The notes: a model not told the origin generated them from the sequence alone. A stretch of DNA of 64,000 nucleotides from Alitta virens (GCA_932294295.1 OW028585.1:31349720-31413719); one strand, 5' to 3'. Shown: positions 23,510-35,720, numbered from the stretch's first letter. Translations and numbers: made by a program.

Positions 23510-24720
23510 GAAGATCCACAAGTCAGCTATTTTTCTGACTGATCCGTTGTATAACTGACCAACCATTTGGTCACTCCTTGCTAGCAAATGCTGATCATCT
23601 GCTGTCAGTAATGATATTTTGTGATTCAGTTTTGGTTGCAGTCCACTATAAAGTAAGTATAAACTTTAATTTAACCACCAGCAAAGAATTTTTTTACACA
23701 ATGAGATTCTATATTACTTAGGTCTTTTTTTTTGGAAAAAGGTCATAATGAAAATGAGGGCAAAACAACAATTCTTTTTTTTACAAATTTGTATCTTGTG
23801 CTGAGAAAAATTGATGTACAGACTCAGATGTTCTGTCTTCAAAACAAACTTTGAACAGCTATAATTTCCAAATCAATACTGCAATTACATTCTTTCTTTC
23901 TTTTATTACAATTTTCATTTCATTTTTCGAATGTACTAGAAGTACTAGAAACATTCATATCAATTGATATATTCAATCACATTAAAAACCTTGGCTTTCC
24001 TTGCTGAATGAATCATCATGACACATACACAGAAAACGTGTCTCAAGAATGTTGTCACAATAGAAATTTCTATTAATATTAAAATTAACATTTTTTTATT
24101 GGTGATGACGGTCGACGATCTTTCCTGTCTAAATTGAGGTCAAATAAAAAGATAATTTTCGGAAATATTGTAAACCGTGACCCATCGCTGTCATACATAT
24201 GTATAGTTAGGCATTTAAATTTTCCACACATGCTCAGTTGTAACAATTCCTGTTCTGGAATAAACGCAATATAAACGCGACCACTTGTTACATGGTGACT
24301 GCGGTGGGATTAAACGGCGACCGAAAATTCAGGTAAACTTTTCATAGAGGCTGTCAATTTGCTCTGCTCGATCCTCTTGTCGTCTGTGCGTCTCTGTTAA
24401 TCAAGGACCCGGATCTTTGTGACATCACCAGTGATCAAAACATTTTAAAGTCTTAGCCAGCAGTTCGTAACACGTGTGGTTTTATAGCTTATGGTGTTGT
24501 CTTGGTCTAGTGGGCACATCATCTGGATGTTGTCATGATGTCATAGTGTTAACAACACGTCTCTAAAACGTCTCCATCACCAAAACGTATGGTTTAATGG
24601 GTGGTGGAAGCTGTTCCAATTTTCCGAGAAGTTACCTTTTGCATTGGTATTTGGTCAATGTTCAATGGCTCAATGCTGCTGAGTCTGAAGCTTAGTCAGA
24701 TTAAATGACCAGCTGCCAGA
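23510..24720. other. Non-coding part of block B
   Basis: Shared in part with 49105-49700 and 63510-64000 (GCTAGCAAATGCTG(A/T)TCATC). No frame conserved between copies. 24060-24620 has no counterpart in copy 3. Confidence 0.5.
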
Positions 24721-24732
24721 GGTCAATGTAAT

Positions 24733-24977
24733 GATGAGATGATACAGCTTGGATCCACACCATGTTACACATTTACCCCCCATTGGTGGGGTATTTTACT
24801 TGCTTCAGTATAGACATCCGCCAAGGCACCTCCAATTTAATGTCTCATCCGATCAACATCCAGCTGGGATGTATCTCAAGAAGAGTGCCCGGGCCGGGGA
24901 TCGAACCTGGGACCTTCAGCAGAACGGGCCAATATGGAATTGGTGGATGCTTTAACCATTAGGCCACTTAGATGCCA
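24733..24977 (-). mobile_element. tRNA-derived SINE-2, copy 1
   Basis: Minus strand: head AAGTGGCCTAATGGTTAAAG (A-box), then CCCAGGTTCGATCCCC (B-box), body, and tail ending CATCTCATCATTACA. Present at the orthologous place in block B copy 3. Confidence 0.78.
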
Positions 24978-25445
24978 TTTGAGATGTCTATTTTACCAGG
25001 TGTTTTACTAAAGTGAATTTGGCAATGGTACTTATTCTGCAGCAACACCATTTTTCAACCATAACATAAAAAAATATATATTTACTATTTTTATTTACAA
25101 TATATATATATATGTTCACTCAGTACCCCATAACTATGGGGTACTGGTTCACTGCATAAACAAGTACTACATTTCTGAATTAACGATCTCGTTCTAAATA
25201 ACTTACATCAATATAAGCATGGAGCCATTGTTGAAGGGAGAAATACCAACATACTCATTCGATATTCTCTTTATCAAAGTTAATAAAACTACAATGAAAT
25301 GAATACAACTATTATAACAGGAAGCAAACATATAACAAACAACATACTATTTAAACAACTTTGTAAATTACATTATCTATACCAGCTCATTTCTGGCAAA
25401 AAGTTAATGACAAAAACACGGCTATCAATGTATAATATTATTAGT

Positions 25446-25664
25446 GGTCCCAGCAGAGCTAAGGCAAATGTCTCATGGTTATGTCCCAGCAGAGCTAAGG
25501 CAAATGTCTCATGGTTATGTCCCAGCTGAGCTAAGGCAAATGTCTCATGGTTATGTCCCAGCAGAGCTAAGGCAAATGTCTCATGGTTATGTCCCAGCAG
25601 AGCTAAGGCAAATGTCTCATGGTTATGTCCCAGCAGAGCTAAGGCAAATGTCTCATGGTTATGT
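25446..25664. repeat. 36-bp minisatellite (CCCAGCAGAGCTAAGGCAAA…)
   Basis: About six near-identical units. Since 36 is a multiple of three, two frames stay open, but the homologous place in block B copy 3 (50443-50475) has a single unit. Confidence 0.9.
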
Positions 25665-25701
25665 GCTTTTTAATCTTAGCAGTAATTTGACAATTAGATG
25701 A

Positions 25702-25890
25702 GATGGGTGGGTGGATAAGAGCATTACGTCCTGTATTTCTTCACCTGATGGGCTAATTAGGACACACAGGGACCATGGCAATGAGACGAAGGATGAAACA
25801 GCCATCCAACTTAGGCTCGACCGGGAAATGAACCTGGGATCCTGTGGTTGGAAGCCCAGTGCCCTACCACTGAGCTAGGTTCCCACCCCA
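25702..25890 (-). mobile_element. tRNA-derived SINE-1, copy at 25.8 kb
   Basis: Full length; head ACCTAGCTCAGTGGTAGGGC and B-box GGTTCATTTCCC on the minus strand. Block B copy 3 keeps only the headless part (50519-50632). Confidence 0.78.
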
Positions 25891-26406
25891 ACAATTAGAT
25901 GAGATACAGAGCAATCTGGCCCCTCATTTCGCTCCTCCTTTTACTGATTCACTTCGAACAGTATTTCTTGTAGCCATGGCTAAAGATGTCAATCCGAGCA
26001 GTTTCCAAGGAATTCACAAATTTTCTGCTAAACCCATCAGTGAACTAATAACATGTAATATTTTCATTTTACAATTATGCATATATGACACCATAATTAT
26101 GTGAGGGTTGCATTTACCACCATAATCCTCACAAAAAGTGTACATGGATATAATAATTATGAATTAATTAACCCCCAAAACTGGGGAGCAGGATATTATA
26201 GCAGTAGCGGATGTTGAGGTGTCCAACATAGAGTTTTGTGGGATGACCAAAGTTTGTTATTTTTTCTGTATCCCTATGTCGGATGACACTCCACACTCTG
26301 CAGCTGTCCAACATACTTTGTAAATGTCCAACATACTCTACAGCCATTCAACATACTCTGCCAAAATTGACCAATTGCTGGATGACAATGAAGTATTCTG
26401 CCTGAC

Positions 26407-26697
26407 TCAATGCAGTTTGGTGGACAGTTTATCAGAGACATGTTTGTACAGATCAGACATGTGATGGACAGTAGCATTTGCAAGTTGAAGACGAACTTTC
26501 AGGTTTTTCTTCCCACATTTCTGGGCATGATTCTCAGTTTCAAAGAGGTATTCAACAATAAAATCTCCGTCAAAGAACCAGATGCGCATCAAATTTTTCC
26601 ATAGCTCCTTGTTCGTTTTGCTATGGCGCTCTCCGACCTTCAACACTTTCATAATCGAATAAAGCTTACCAGCTTCAGTTCGGAATGTGTCGATATC
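26407..26697 (-). CDS. Gene A coding exon 3 (terminal): conserved C-terminal domain
   Basis: Acceptor AAATTTCAG|GATATC; 96 codons plus stop. It starts DIDTFRTEAGKLYSIMKVLK and contains ELWKNLMRIWFFDGDFIVE, KCGKK and HHMSDLYKHV. Helix-like amphipathic stretches and one cysteine. A second GTAAGC lies inside the exon near 26670 (EAG|GTAAGC), so an alternative donor is possible; conservation of the downstream frame in gene C favours read-through. No clear AATAAA follows within 300 nt; the site matching gene C's signal is degenerate here. Confidence 0.78.
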   Translation of the reverse strand, partial: DIDTFRTEAGKLYSIMKVLKVGERHSKTNKELWKNLMRIWFFDGDFIVEYLFETENHAQKCGKKNLKVRLQLANATVHHMSDLYKHVSDKLSTKLH

Positions 26698-29600
26698 CTG
26701 AAATTTCAAATAGACAAGAATAAATTTCAAAACTTTCATTTTTTTCTATACGCTTGACCAGGGCACCCATTAAAACAATCCAAAATAAATTTGACCATCA
26801 TTTAAATGCAAATTTACAAGATAACAGATTCTGTATGGGTTTGTAAATGAGGTGGTCTTACTAATGAGGTGATCTCAAAATGAAATTTTACTATACCTTG
26901 ATTTCTTCTGTAGACAAGAGACCCGGACAGCCTGGAATATTAGCCAAGTCAGGCCAAGGCTTGGAAGATTTGCTTTTCTGAAATAAACAGATAAATAGCA
27001 CATCAAAATTAAAGACACATGCCTTTATTGACATCTAACTCATATGAGTCTTTAACAGGTTTCATTTCCAACAATAAAAAAACAAAAATTGCTCATACAG
27101 TGATGTGCATAAATAAATTAACGCAAAAAAATGTTTTTTTAAAAATTGCCAAATTTTGCTTCTGTCTTATATAAAGCGACCACTTAATACACCAGACTAA
27201 TTAATGATTTTATGATACTGTATTGCTTTCTCGATGTTAGGAACCCTAAAATATGCAAACTTTTTGGTTTTTTTCAGGCAGGGGGGCAGGGGGTTCATTT
27301 ACTTAGGCAAGCTACTGTATAAAATACAAAAAGTTAACTAAACGTGATAAATAAGAGCAGTTCAAAGCCTTATGATCTATATTTCGAAAATGAAGTTACA
27401 TCACAATTAAGACAGACCACTCTGGAATTAAGAATATTAAATAATACACCTAGGGTAATCTCAATGGCTAAGTTTTAAAGGACTTATACTAACAAAGTAT
27501 AAAACATTAATCACAGTTCTGATATTTCCCATGTGAACAAGAAACTGTGTAATGTTTATTTATCTATTCATTATCCACTAGTATTATTTTATTTTAATTT
27601 TTTTTAATCTATTCAAATATTATCTATCTTATTTAGGGTCATTTGTGTGCATAATATTTACTTCATGATTCCCAGAAAACTATGTTCTGGACAATATGAA
27701 ATCTACGTCAATGTATGTTATGTCTAATTAACATGATTACAACATGGAATGACTGTTGTTTAGCAAACGTACACAATGTTTATGCATGTTAATTATTAAC
27801 CCATTTTAGTTTTCAAACTTTCCAGGAAGTGTTTTCAATAAAAATCAACAAAATATTATTGTCAAGGATATCACTTCTTTGACCAGTTAACTTCATGATA
27901 CAAAATGATAAAATTCCCAGTGTTGCGTAATACCACAGTACAAGCATATTTTACAAGTGGTTAATTGAGCTTACATGGCATTTGGTATGTGGTAAAAATT
28001 ATAGGGGACATTGAGTGACCTTGCTGCTCCTGTAGGACATTTTGACAAACGTTTGTTTGGTTGGTAATATTGACAGACTTTTCAAACATTTAACAAACAT
28101 TTGCTGCCATTTATTAACTTTTTTTGTTGCCATTTTCTAACTTTTTCTTTGTTGCCATTTACTACCTTTTCAATTTAAACCTTTTTTTTTCAATTTTTAA
28201 TTATTTTTAAATGAATTTGACAATATTTTTTTGCCATTTTGACTAATTTTTTGTTTAATTTTGACTAACTTTTGATGCCTTTCTGACAACTTTTAAGTCA
28301 ATTTGACAGACATTTCAAACACATTTTAAAGGCCTTTGTTGCCATTTTGACTACTTTTTAGTCATTTTGACAGGTTTTTTAAACATTTGGACTGTTGCCA
28401 CTCTCACTAACTTTAAGTAATTTTGACAGATTTCAAAACATTTTGACTGACATTGTGTTGTCTTTTATTTTTTACCATTTCAACTAATTGACATTTTTTT
28501 TGGCATTTTTAGTTACATTTAAAGAATTTTATTTTTGCAATTTTGACAAAAATTTTACACATATTGACTAACTGACCACATACATTTTGACTAATATTTT
28601 ACATTTTGACTCTTTAGACATTTTGACAAGCATTTAAAATTGATAGTCAGTGCCATGTATTGTGGTCTTACTAAATTTGGCTGGGTAAAAGAGAGGTGGT
28701 TTTAATTGTGAGGTGGTCTTAGTAGTGAGTTGGTCTTAATATTAGTGAGGCATTCTTAATAGTGAGGTGATCTTTATTATCAGGTGGGTGGGTTGAGACA
28801 GGCTTTACATCCCATATTTTGCACCAGATAGGGCTGATCAGGACAGGCAGGTGCCAAGGCAATGAGGCGAATGGTGAAGCACTTCCAACATGGGCTGGAT
28901 TCGAACCCAGGACCCAGCGCTTGGCAGCCCAGCATGCTACCACTTAGCTAAGCCCCTGCTCCCTAAATTATGAGGTGGTCTTCATAGTGCAGTGGTCTTA
29001 ATTGTGAGGTGGCCTCCTTGATAATGAGGACACTAATTCTTGATAGTGGATTGTTCTGAATATTGAGGTGATTTCAAATTGAGGTTCTGTATATTTGTAT
29101 GCACAAGGGCTTAGAACTTTGCTTCAAATGCTATCAAGTTTTCTGAAAATCCTTGTTTGCAACTTTTGTGTCATTTCTCCCATAATATATGATAACCATG
29201 GGTGGGAATTCCCCAAAACAGTCATGTGGCTGTAAAATTAATTTTTTTCCAAGTGTATTTACCCATAGCCATGACATCACTTTTGTTGACACCCAAAGAA
29301 TCTGATGTCATTTTTTAATTAAAATTAACTTTAAGTAAGTACCACTAAATTTGCATTAAAAAATTACAACCACTAAATTCCCAAAAAGAACCATCACTTA
29401 TTTTACCTTGGAATATTTAGAGAAAATGTATGTTTATACATTTATTTAAATAAAATAGATCTAAATAATGGGTAATCATAGGCGTACTTTATATTTAAAT
29501 GGTTAGATAAGCTTACCGCAACTTCCATTAACTTGTGTATCTTGGACTGGATATCACGTTCATCTAAATTCATCAAGTAGTTCCAGAGCTGATAAACTAT

Positions 29601-30978
29601 GTTGTTTTCAGATGGTGGTAGCTCGCCGATTTCACTTGGTGGGCCACTGATTCCTCTAAGTGGTGTTAGGGTGATTTCAGCTGGTGGTGTGTGTCTGATT
29701 TCTGTTACATCATTTTCAGTTGGCATTTCACTGAATTCAGTAGGTGTACTACTGATTTCAATTGTTGATATTCCCATAATTTCAGCTACTGCTATTTCAT
29801 CTATTACCATTGGTGGTGTTTCACTGATTTCAATTCTTTCACTGATTTCATTTGGTTCCGTTCCATTTATTTCAAGAAGATTCATTCCAATTATTTTATT
29901 TGGCATGTCACTGTTTTCAATTGCTGTTGTGTTCTCAGTCGGTGGTTTTACACTGGTTTCAGCTAGCGGTGTTTCATCGATTTCACTTACTTCAGTTGGT
30001 GCTGTTCCATTTTTATCAATCAATGGTGTTCCACTAATTTCAACTGGTGTCCAACTGATTTCAGTTGGAGTTCCAATTACTTCCATTGGTGCTGTTTGCT
30101 CCTTTTGTGTCGGTTGCATTCCATTTCTTTCATTTGGCTTTCTACTGTTTTCTGTTGGTGCTTCACTAATCTCAGCTGGTGTTTCATTTTTTCCTTTTGG
30201 TGCCTTGCTTATTTCATTTGGCACTCCACTTATTTCATTTGGTATTCCACCATTTTTTGTTGGTGCTGCACTGATTTCAGCTGTTGTCCAAATAATTTCA
30301 GCTGGTGTACCAATGATTTCAATCAGTGCTGTTCCATAATTAATTTCAGTTCCATTCATATCATTCTGCGTCCAACTCATTTCAGATGGTGCATCGCTGA
30401 CTTCGGACAGTGTACCACTGACCTCATTTTCTGGGGTTCCATTGATTTTGAATGATGGTTTTCTCCTGATTTCAGTTGATGTTCCGATGACTTCAGTTGG
30501 AATTTTAATGATTTCAGTAGTTGAAAATTCACTACTGAATTCCACTATTGATGTTGTTTCATTTATTTCAGTTGGTACCGTTCCATTTTCTTCATTTGGT
30601 GCCCCACTAATTTCAATAGGTGGCTTGTCACTGAATTCAGCTGGTATCCCAGTGATTTCAGTCGGTGGTTTTCCACTTCTTTCTATCGACATTGTTCCAC
30701 TGAGTTCTGTCGTTGGAATTCCACTGACTTCCACTATTGATGTAGTTTTATTTATTTCAGTTAGTACCGTTCCATTTTCTTCATTTGGTGCCCCACTAAT
30801 TTCAGTTGGTGCATTTCCATTGATTTCAGTTGGTGTTCCGATGGTTACATTTGTTAATCTTCCAATGTTTTCAGTTGGGTGATTGTCAACACCGCTTGAG
30901 TATACAGCCTTGGGCTGGACGTTGTTCGTCCATATTATGACAAACAGCACATACAATATGATTTTCATTTTGCTGGAC
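26407..30978 (-). CDS. Gene A: secreted mucin-like repeat protein with conserved C-terminal domain (spliced, 3 coding exons)
   Basis: Seen: coding exons 30968-29517, 26977-26897 and 26697-26407 join in phase 0 to a predicted protein of about 607 residues. The ATG at 30968 lies 8 nt inside the exon that starts at 30978, after a TTTCATTTTAG acceptor. Residues 1-21 are a signal peptide (core ILYVLFVIIW, then NNVQPKA). Residues of about 30-450 are Thr/Pro/Ser/Glu-rich degenerate heptads (TEISGTP, TEINGT) with at least ten N-X-T sequons. The last 30 residues of exon 1 (NYLMNLDERDIQSKIHKLME) look helical. Exons 2-3 encode about 123 residues with one cysteine each. Inference: an extracellular, heavily N- and O-glycosylated protein with a C-terminal globular module. 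Paralogues B and C keep the same plan, which argues for a real gene. I do not recognise the family. The intron between exons 1 and 2 is about 2.5 kb, that between 2 and 3 about 0.2 kb. Confidence 0.8.
26897..26977 (-). CDS. Gene A coding exon 2 (81 nt)
   Basis: 27 codons, phase 0 at both ends, between acceptor TTTATTTCAG and donor CAAG|GTATAG. It encodes KSKSSKPWPDLANIPGCPGL and then LSTEEIK. The same 27-codon exon occurs in genes B and C with conserved PWP(D/N)LA, IP.CPGLLS and EEIK, including the single cysteine. It is too short for ordinary ORF calling; I found it from splice sites and paralogue comparison. Confidence 0.8.
28020..28640. repeat. Degenerate TTTTGAC-periodic repeat in gene A intron
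   Basis: Recurring GACA.ACTTTT and TTGCCATTTT words spaced about 20-30 bp, strongly diverged. The same tract is at 52795-53400 in gene C. An old tandem repeat, no coding. Confidence 0.55.
28782..28962 (-). mobile_element. tRNA-derived SINE-1 in gene A intron
   Basis: Head GGGGCTTAGCTAAGTGGTAG, B-box GGGTTCGAATCC. In gene C only the head survives (53536-53592), so the body was deleted there after duplication. Confidence 0.75.
29517..30968 (-). CDS. Gene A coding exon 1: signal peptide, mucin-like repeats, conserved NYLMNLD segment
   Basis: 484 codons, ending at the donor GCG|GTAAGC (29517/29516), which leaves the frame at phase 0. The frame stays open for 24 more codons past the donor, but homology with genes B and C ends at ME-VA, which supports the splice. 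The block bounded by two copies of SGAPNEENGTV..TEIN.TTSIVE (roughly 30820-30530) contains 59 codons absent from gene C, so it is an internal in-frame duplication or a deletion in C. The plus-strand frames open opposite this exon only mirror its repeats. Confidence 0.82.
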
Positions 30979-31039
30979 CTAAAATGAAACGGAAAAACAT
31001 ATAATTATCAATTGTGTTTATAAAAAATGCTGGCAACTA

Positions 31040-31620
31040 GGCTAAAAAGGGGTCAAGTCTCTGGACAGCTCTTCCAGACTAAAGTGCTCGGTCCATGGTT
31101 CGATGCCGGCCGGGTTGCGCTTAGGTTGGATGGCTATTTCATCCTTCGCCACATTGCCACACATGCATGTCTTACACCTAGACTTGGAAACTGAACACCA
31201 GAGGATATCATTTGAATGCAGGACTCCCATTGGCTGAGGGAACTAATGGATCCTGGATTCACATGACGTCATCTGGCACTTAGTTTCCAAGTCTAAGAAA
31301 TCTGCTGTTATCAGCCAGCATTGGCTCACAAGGTAGAGAAATATAGGTAGAAAACCTCATTTAAACCAACCCAACCAACTCTGAAGGTTGTAAGTTCTAT
31401 TCGGAAAAGATCATGCCAATCTTTAAGAAAAACTGAGCTGATCTCATTCGCATGAGATGTTAAATTGGCTGTGTCAGTGTGCCATGTACTAAGTGTCTAT
31501 GCTTGAGCAAGTAAAAGAACCCACCCATGAGCTAAATATGTAACTTGATGTATAATCCTATCTGATCATCTCATCATTATGTCTGTCCAAGCCTGCTGGT
31601 AGTAAACAACTGCACTTCAA
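31040..31620 (+). mobile_element. tRNA-derived SINE-3 in gene A leader intron
   Basis: Plus strand: AAGTCTCTGGACAGCTC (A-box like) and CATGGTTCGATGCCGG (B-box), long body, tail TGATCATCTCATCATTATG like SINE-2. Same insertion at 55514-56095. Confidence 0.6.
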
Positions 31621-31942
31621 ACCAGTCACAGGCATACCATATGTTACATTATTTTCCTATAAGGTGACATTTGTAGGGCTCCGAGTGATAAAAAATGCCC
31701 AGAATGCCTCAAATTGCAATAAACGTCATAATTTGTACATTGCAAGTCAATACAATTACAATAAGGTGATGGACATGTTCCTGCTGCTGTTTAATTTATG
31801 TCAGATGAAAACAGTGTCATATGTGACATAACAGCATGCCAACAAGTGTTGGCTGTATGACAAAAGAAGTGAATTGTTTTTTAATGAGTTTGCATTAGTC
31901 AATAAGTTCGAGGACAAAAAGCAGATTGTAAAAACAGAATAT

Positions 31943-32133
31943 GGGGGTGGTGGTGGATTAGGGCTTTACGTCATGTATTTCTGCACCTTATGGGCTAATA
32001 AAGACAGGTAGGGACTATGGCAATGAGATGACGGATAAAACAGCCATCCAACATAGGCCCGACAGGGAAATGAACCCGGGGCCCAGTGGTTGGAAGCCCA
32101 GCACGCTACCACTGAGCTAGGCCTCCCCACCCA
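31943..32133 (-). mobile_element. tRNA-derived SINE-1 in gene A leader intron
   Basis: Head GGAGGCCTAGCTCAGTGGTA, B-box GGGTTCATTTCC; the best preserved tRNA-like head. Same insertion at 56415-56611, hence older than the duplication. Confidence 0.78.
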
Positions 32134-32513
32134 TAAAAACAGAATACAAATTAGAAAAACAAATTGTATTTGTTGTCCATTTGTATATTATTTACAACAT
32201 ATAATTTGAAACCACTGAATGAATCAGCATAATATTATGATCAGTGCGAGTTATCATTAATTGTTATCATTACAATCCTGGTTATTAAAGCTGGTCACAA
32301 TATTCTGTTTATCAGAATAAACATAGGAAAGCATTATAGTCAAGAATAGATAAAAAAAACTAAACTTAAAGTATGCGAGATATTTATGTTTCTGAAACAT
32401 GTTTTCTGAACAATCGCTATTTACATATCGTATTATATTTATATTCATAAAGATATGTTATCATATTCTAAAATATTTTATCAACACTAACATAAATAAA
32501 TTTATATACTTAC

Positions 32514-32555
32514 TAGTTAGGTGATGTTGAATGGTTTAAAGCTGGAACCAGACTG
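32514..32555 (-). other. Gene A probable 5' UTR exon (leader)
   Basis: On the minus strand, CACCTAACTA|GTAAGTATATA is a strong donor at 32514/32513, matched at gene C (56988/56987) and in related form at gene B (43804/43803). The coding exon has its own acceptor just upstream of the ATG, so a leader exon must exist. The upstream boundary (TSS) is estimated from the TATA position only. Confidence 0.6.
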
Positions 32556-32580
32556 AATTTTGCAAGCGCATTGCATCCAC

Positions 32581-32588
32581 TATTTATT
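32581..32588 (-). promoter_or_regulatory. Gene A TATA-like box
   Basis: AATAAATA on the minus strand, about 67 nt upstream of the leader donor, so a start about 30 nt downstream gives a leader of about 40 nt. The TATA and about 130 nt upstream (CAGGAACCAGGATGAAATAA and beyond) are nearly identical upstream of gene C. Confidence 0.5.
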
Positions 32589-32829
32589 TCATCCTGGTTC
32601 CTGTTAATTTATGCCGAAACATGTGAAGTAACCATGTCAAAAATTTTGGGAAAATACAGATCTGATGAACGCCAAGTATGACAAGTATAATTATTTATAG
32701 AACACTTATACTTGTTGCTATAACAATTTTTGTAATTGAGTGATTTTTTTTGCCAATGCATTGCATAATTTCAATGAATCATTATGGAAAATTACAATAT
32801 GATTCATATGGAACTAATTGGCTATATTT

Positions 32830-35720
32830 AATTTGCACCTGGTATCGGCTTGCATTGGCTTGTCGCAGGACCTAGCCCCAATCAGGAGATATCAGAGGGG
32901 TGGGCTGCTGTGAATGGTGGTCAGCAGCATTTTGCACTTATCAACAACATGTGTTTCTTATCAGTGTCAGATTCCAGTTGATCACTACCCTTGTCACCCA
33001 GAACATGGAGACAAGACTAGTAATCTTGTCTCTGAATACTGGAAAGGAAGGGGCAAAATGCAAGACTTCACAAATTTCAGGGGTTTATTTTACATTATTT
33101 GAGAATGGAAATTTTATGACACTGTACATCAGAAGATAAAGAGATTTGAATTCATAGGTCAACCCCATGTGAGCCTTTTTATTTTCTAACTTGTCCTTTA
33201 AATACGATTGTACAACTGACCTTGAAAATAGTTTTCTAATGTCTGATGAGTAGTCCGGAGAAAAGTAATGATAAGTATATTCACTGTTATAAACAATATA
33301 GGGAAAAACTACAGGGGACTCTCTGCCCCGAGCAATGACCAGTCGGAATTAATAGCCCCCCTCCCCCTCTGCCCCTGTCCTCCACTATGGCCCTGCATGT
33401 GTGGTGGTCTTAGTCGATTGCTCCAGACCAGATCAAAGAAATGCTTAATTAGTCACTCCGAGTCACCATGGTTATTTTCCAATTTTCTAACTATACACCA
33501 ATGACTAAATGATCAAGAGCACATAACAAATTTTTCATTTTGTTAAGTAAATCCAGAGATATGAAAAATTACAATGCAACTAAAAATATATTGAATTTAA
33601 ATAGTGCTCAATTATACCCGTAACTAAATCTCATTAATTGACCTTTTATAATAATTGAGGATTAATATTTCATGCCACTATTGTTGCAGAAACAGTGGTC
33701 AGTAAGAGACAGATTATATGGTGGGGAATTAGCATCCAACTCGCTTGTGAGAGATGAAATATAAAATGTTTATTAGGTAATCCAAAGTGACAAACACAGA
33801 CATAAACTAAGTCCAACATAAGTAAAGATTCCATTTTGACATGTAAAGATAGAACTTAAACAACTCTACTCAACAGAAACTGACTAACTGGCTAACTGCC
33901 ATTGGATCCTGCTTGAGATTAATGTTCTTACAACACTGTAACTTATATTTATACAGTATATCAGGTGATGTATGCTTAACATAATATACATTAATATATG
34001 CTGTAAATCATAATTTGTAATTTCTGTAATTGCACAATATAACAGACAAGAGAAAAGAGAAAATGCACTTTTAATTTATCTACGAGTCACGATCTCATTT
34101 CCAGAGCCTTATGGAGTTGTGAGTCACATACGATGCATATTGCTGTATTCTCATTGGACAATAGGCCCCACTAATTAATGTTTCTCCCTAAGTTTCCCAT
34201 TTTATAAATTGTATTCCATAGATCCACAATAATCCTTAAAATAAGTTTTACATTCCTGAAATATTGTTTAATAATGCCAGCACAGAATATTAAACAAGGG
34301 CTTTGGTGCAGTCAATATTATGGCTGACTGACTGACTGACTGACGTGCTGCCTGACTGACGTGCTGACTGACTGACTGACTGACTGCTGTGTTAATAATG
34401 CCAGATTATTAAATAAGGGCTTTGGTGCAGTTAATGACTGACTGACTGACTGACTGACTGACTGACTGACTGACTGACATCAGTCTGACTAACTGACTGA
34501 CTGACTGCTGTGTTAATAATGCCAGATTATTAAACAAGGGCTTTGGTGCAGTCAATATTAGGGCTGACTGACTGACTGAAGTCTGCAGGGGAAAGGGGTG
34601 GCCTGATTAGGGCAAACTCTTTCTAGGTCATTTTGCACTCAGCAGACTGGTAAAATTACCTAGTAAGAGTTTGCCAGTTTGGTCAGGACTGACCTCATCT
34701 TTCCTTTTAAATATAACTAGTACACATGGATTTACCATAAGATGGATGCCAGGAGATTATGTCATATTGTACTGAATCTCAAGTGAAGAAACCAAAATAA
34801 GTGGAGACAACGTTCTTGTTTTTTGGTGGAAATGCTTTTTTGTTTCATGGGTCACAACAAGTAAGCCGCTTGTTCAACAATAGTTCACTTGAGTTGGGTG
34901 ATTGATTGATTGATTGATTGATGATTGATTGATTGATTGAATGAATGATTGATTTTATGCAGGAAACAGGTGTCAATTGTTTGTCACATGCTGTTCATGA
35001 TAAAGAGTCATAGAATTCACTCGTTTATTGATTCAGTCAATCAATCATTCAATCAATCAATCATTCAATCAATCAATCACTCAGGCAGTGTTTAGATCTC
35101 TGTCTTTGCTGTTGCCATAGCAACATTTGTCTCCAGTCTAGTGATATGATTAACCTTTTTTTTTATCTATCTATCTGTCTATTAATCTGTCTATCTGTTC
35201 TATCAATATATCAATCTCTATCTATCTATCTATATATCGGTCTAGCACTAAAAGTCAAAGTTGTCTTCAAACAGAACAGAATGCAGACAGGTCCGAAATT
35301 GTAAAGTCTTATCTGTGAGAGGATATTATTAGTGGTTTTGATGTATCTATCTGTTCAGTAGGCTTCATGGAACTGTTGACTTACGTAATATAATTGAGCT
35401 ATGGTGACAAGTGTTAATAGAGAAGTAGTCTTGATAGTGGTTTTATTTGTGAGATTGTAATTATATTGTAATTGTTAAAGATAACATAACTCTATTCAAT
35501 TGCAAAAACCTAGCATGATAGTTTTTAATATTTATTTCTAAAAAATAATGACACACTTATCACTTCATATAATCTTGGTTAAACTCTGGTTTATCTAGGA
35601 TGTACTGAACTGGTACAAGTAAAGATGTAGTTAGAAATATTTTAATTCATTGAGAATATAGATATCTCAGGATCCACTTATCACATTGCAATGAAATTGA
35701 CATGGTCTTAATCCAGAAGA
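32830..35720. repeat. Duplicated block C, right copy
   Basis: Colinear with 11660-14640, located directly upstream (5') of gene A. Contains GACT microsatellites (34320-34580) and mirrored GATT/AATC arrays. No gene. Confidence 0.75.
34893..35085. repeat. Mirrored (GATT)n … (AATC)n arrays
   Basis: GATTGATTGATT at 34893-34955 and its complement AATCAATCATTC at 35035-35085, separated by about 80 bp; able to form a cruciform. Confidence 0.7.

Larger units (their letters stand above)
26978..29516 (-). other. Gene A intron between coding exons 1 and 2
   Basis: About 2.5 kb. It contains a periodic TTTTGAC(A/T)…-rich stretch (about 28020-28640), inverse copies of the 17-bp minisatellite (28680-28770, 28970-29060) and a SINE. 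Colinear with 51735-54164. Confidence 0.7.

Noticed and set aside
25444..25701. Repetitive 85-codon plus-strand frame
   Set aside because: By-product of a 36-bp minisatellite; the paralogous block has only one unit and no open frame.
31943..32133. tRNA gene (A-box and B-box present)
   Set aside because: The tRNA-like head is fused to a SINE body, is mismatched in the stems and occurs in many copies.
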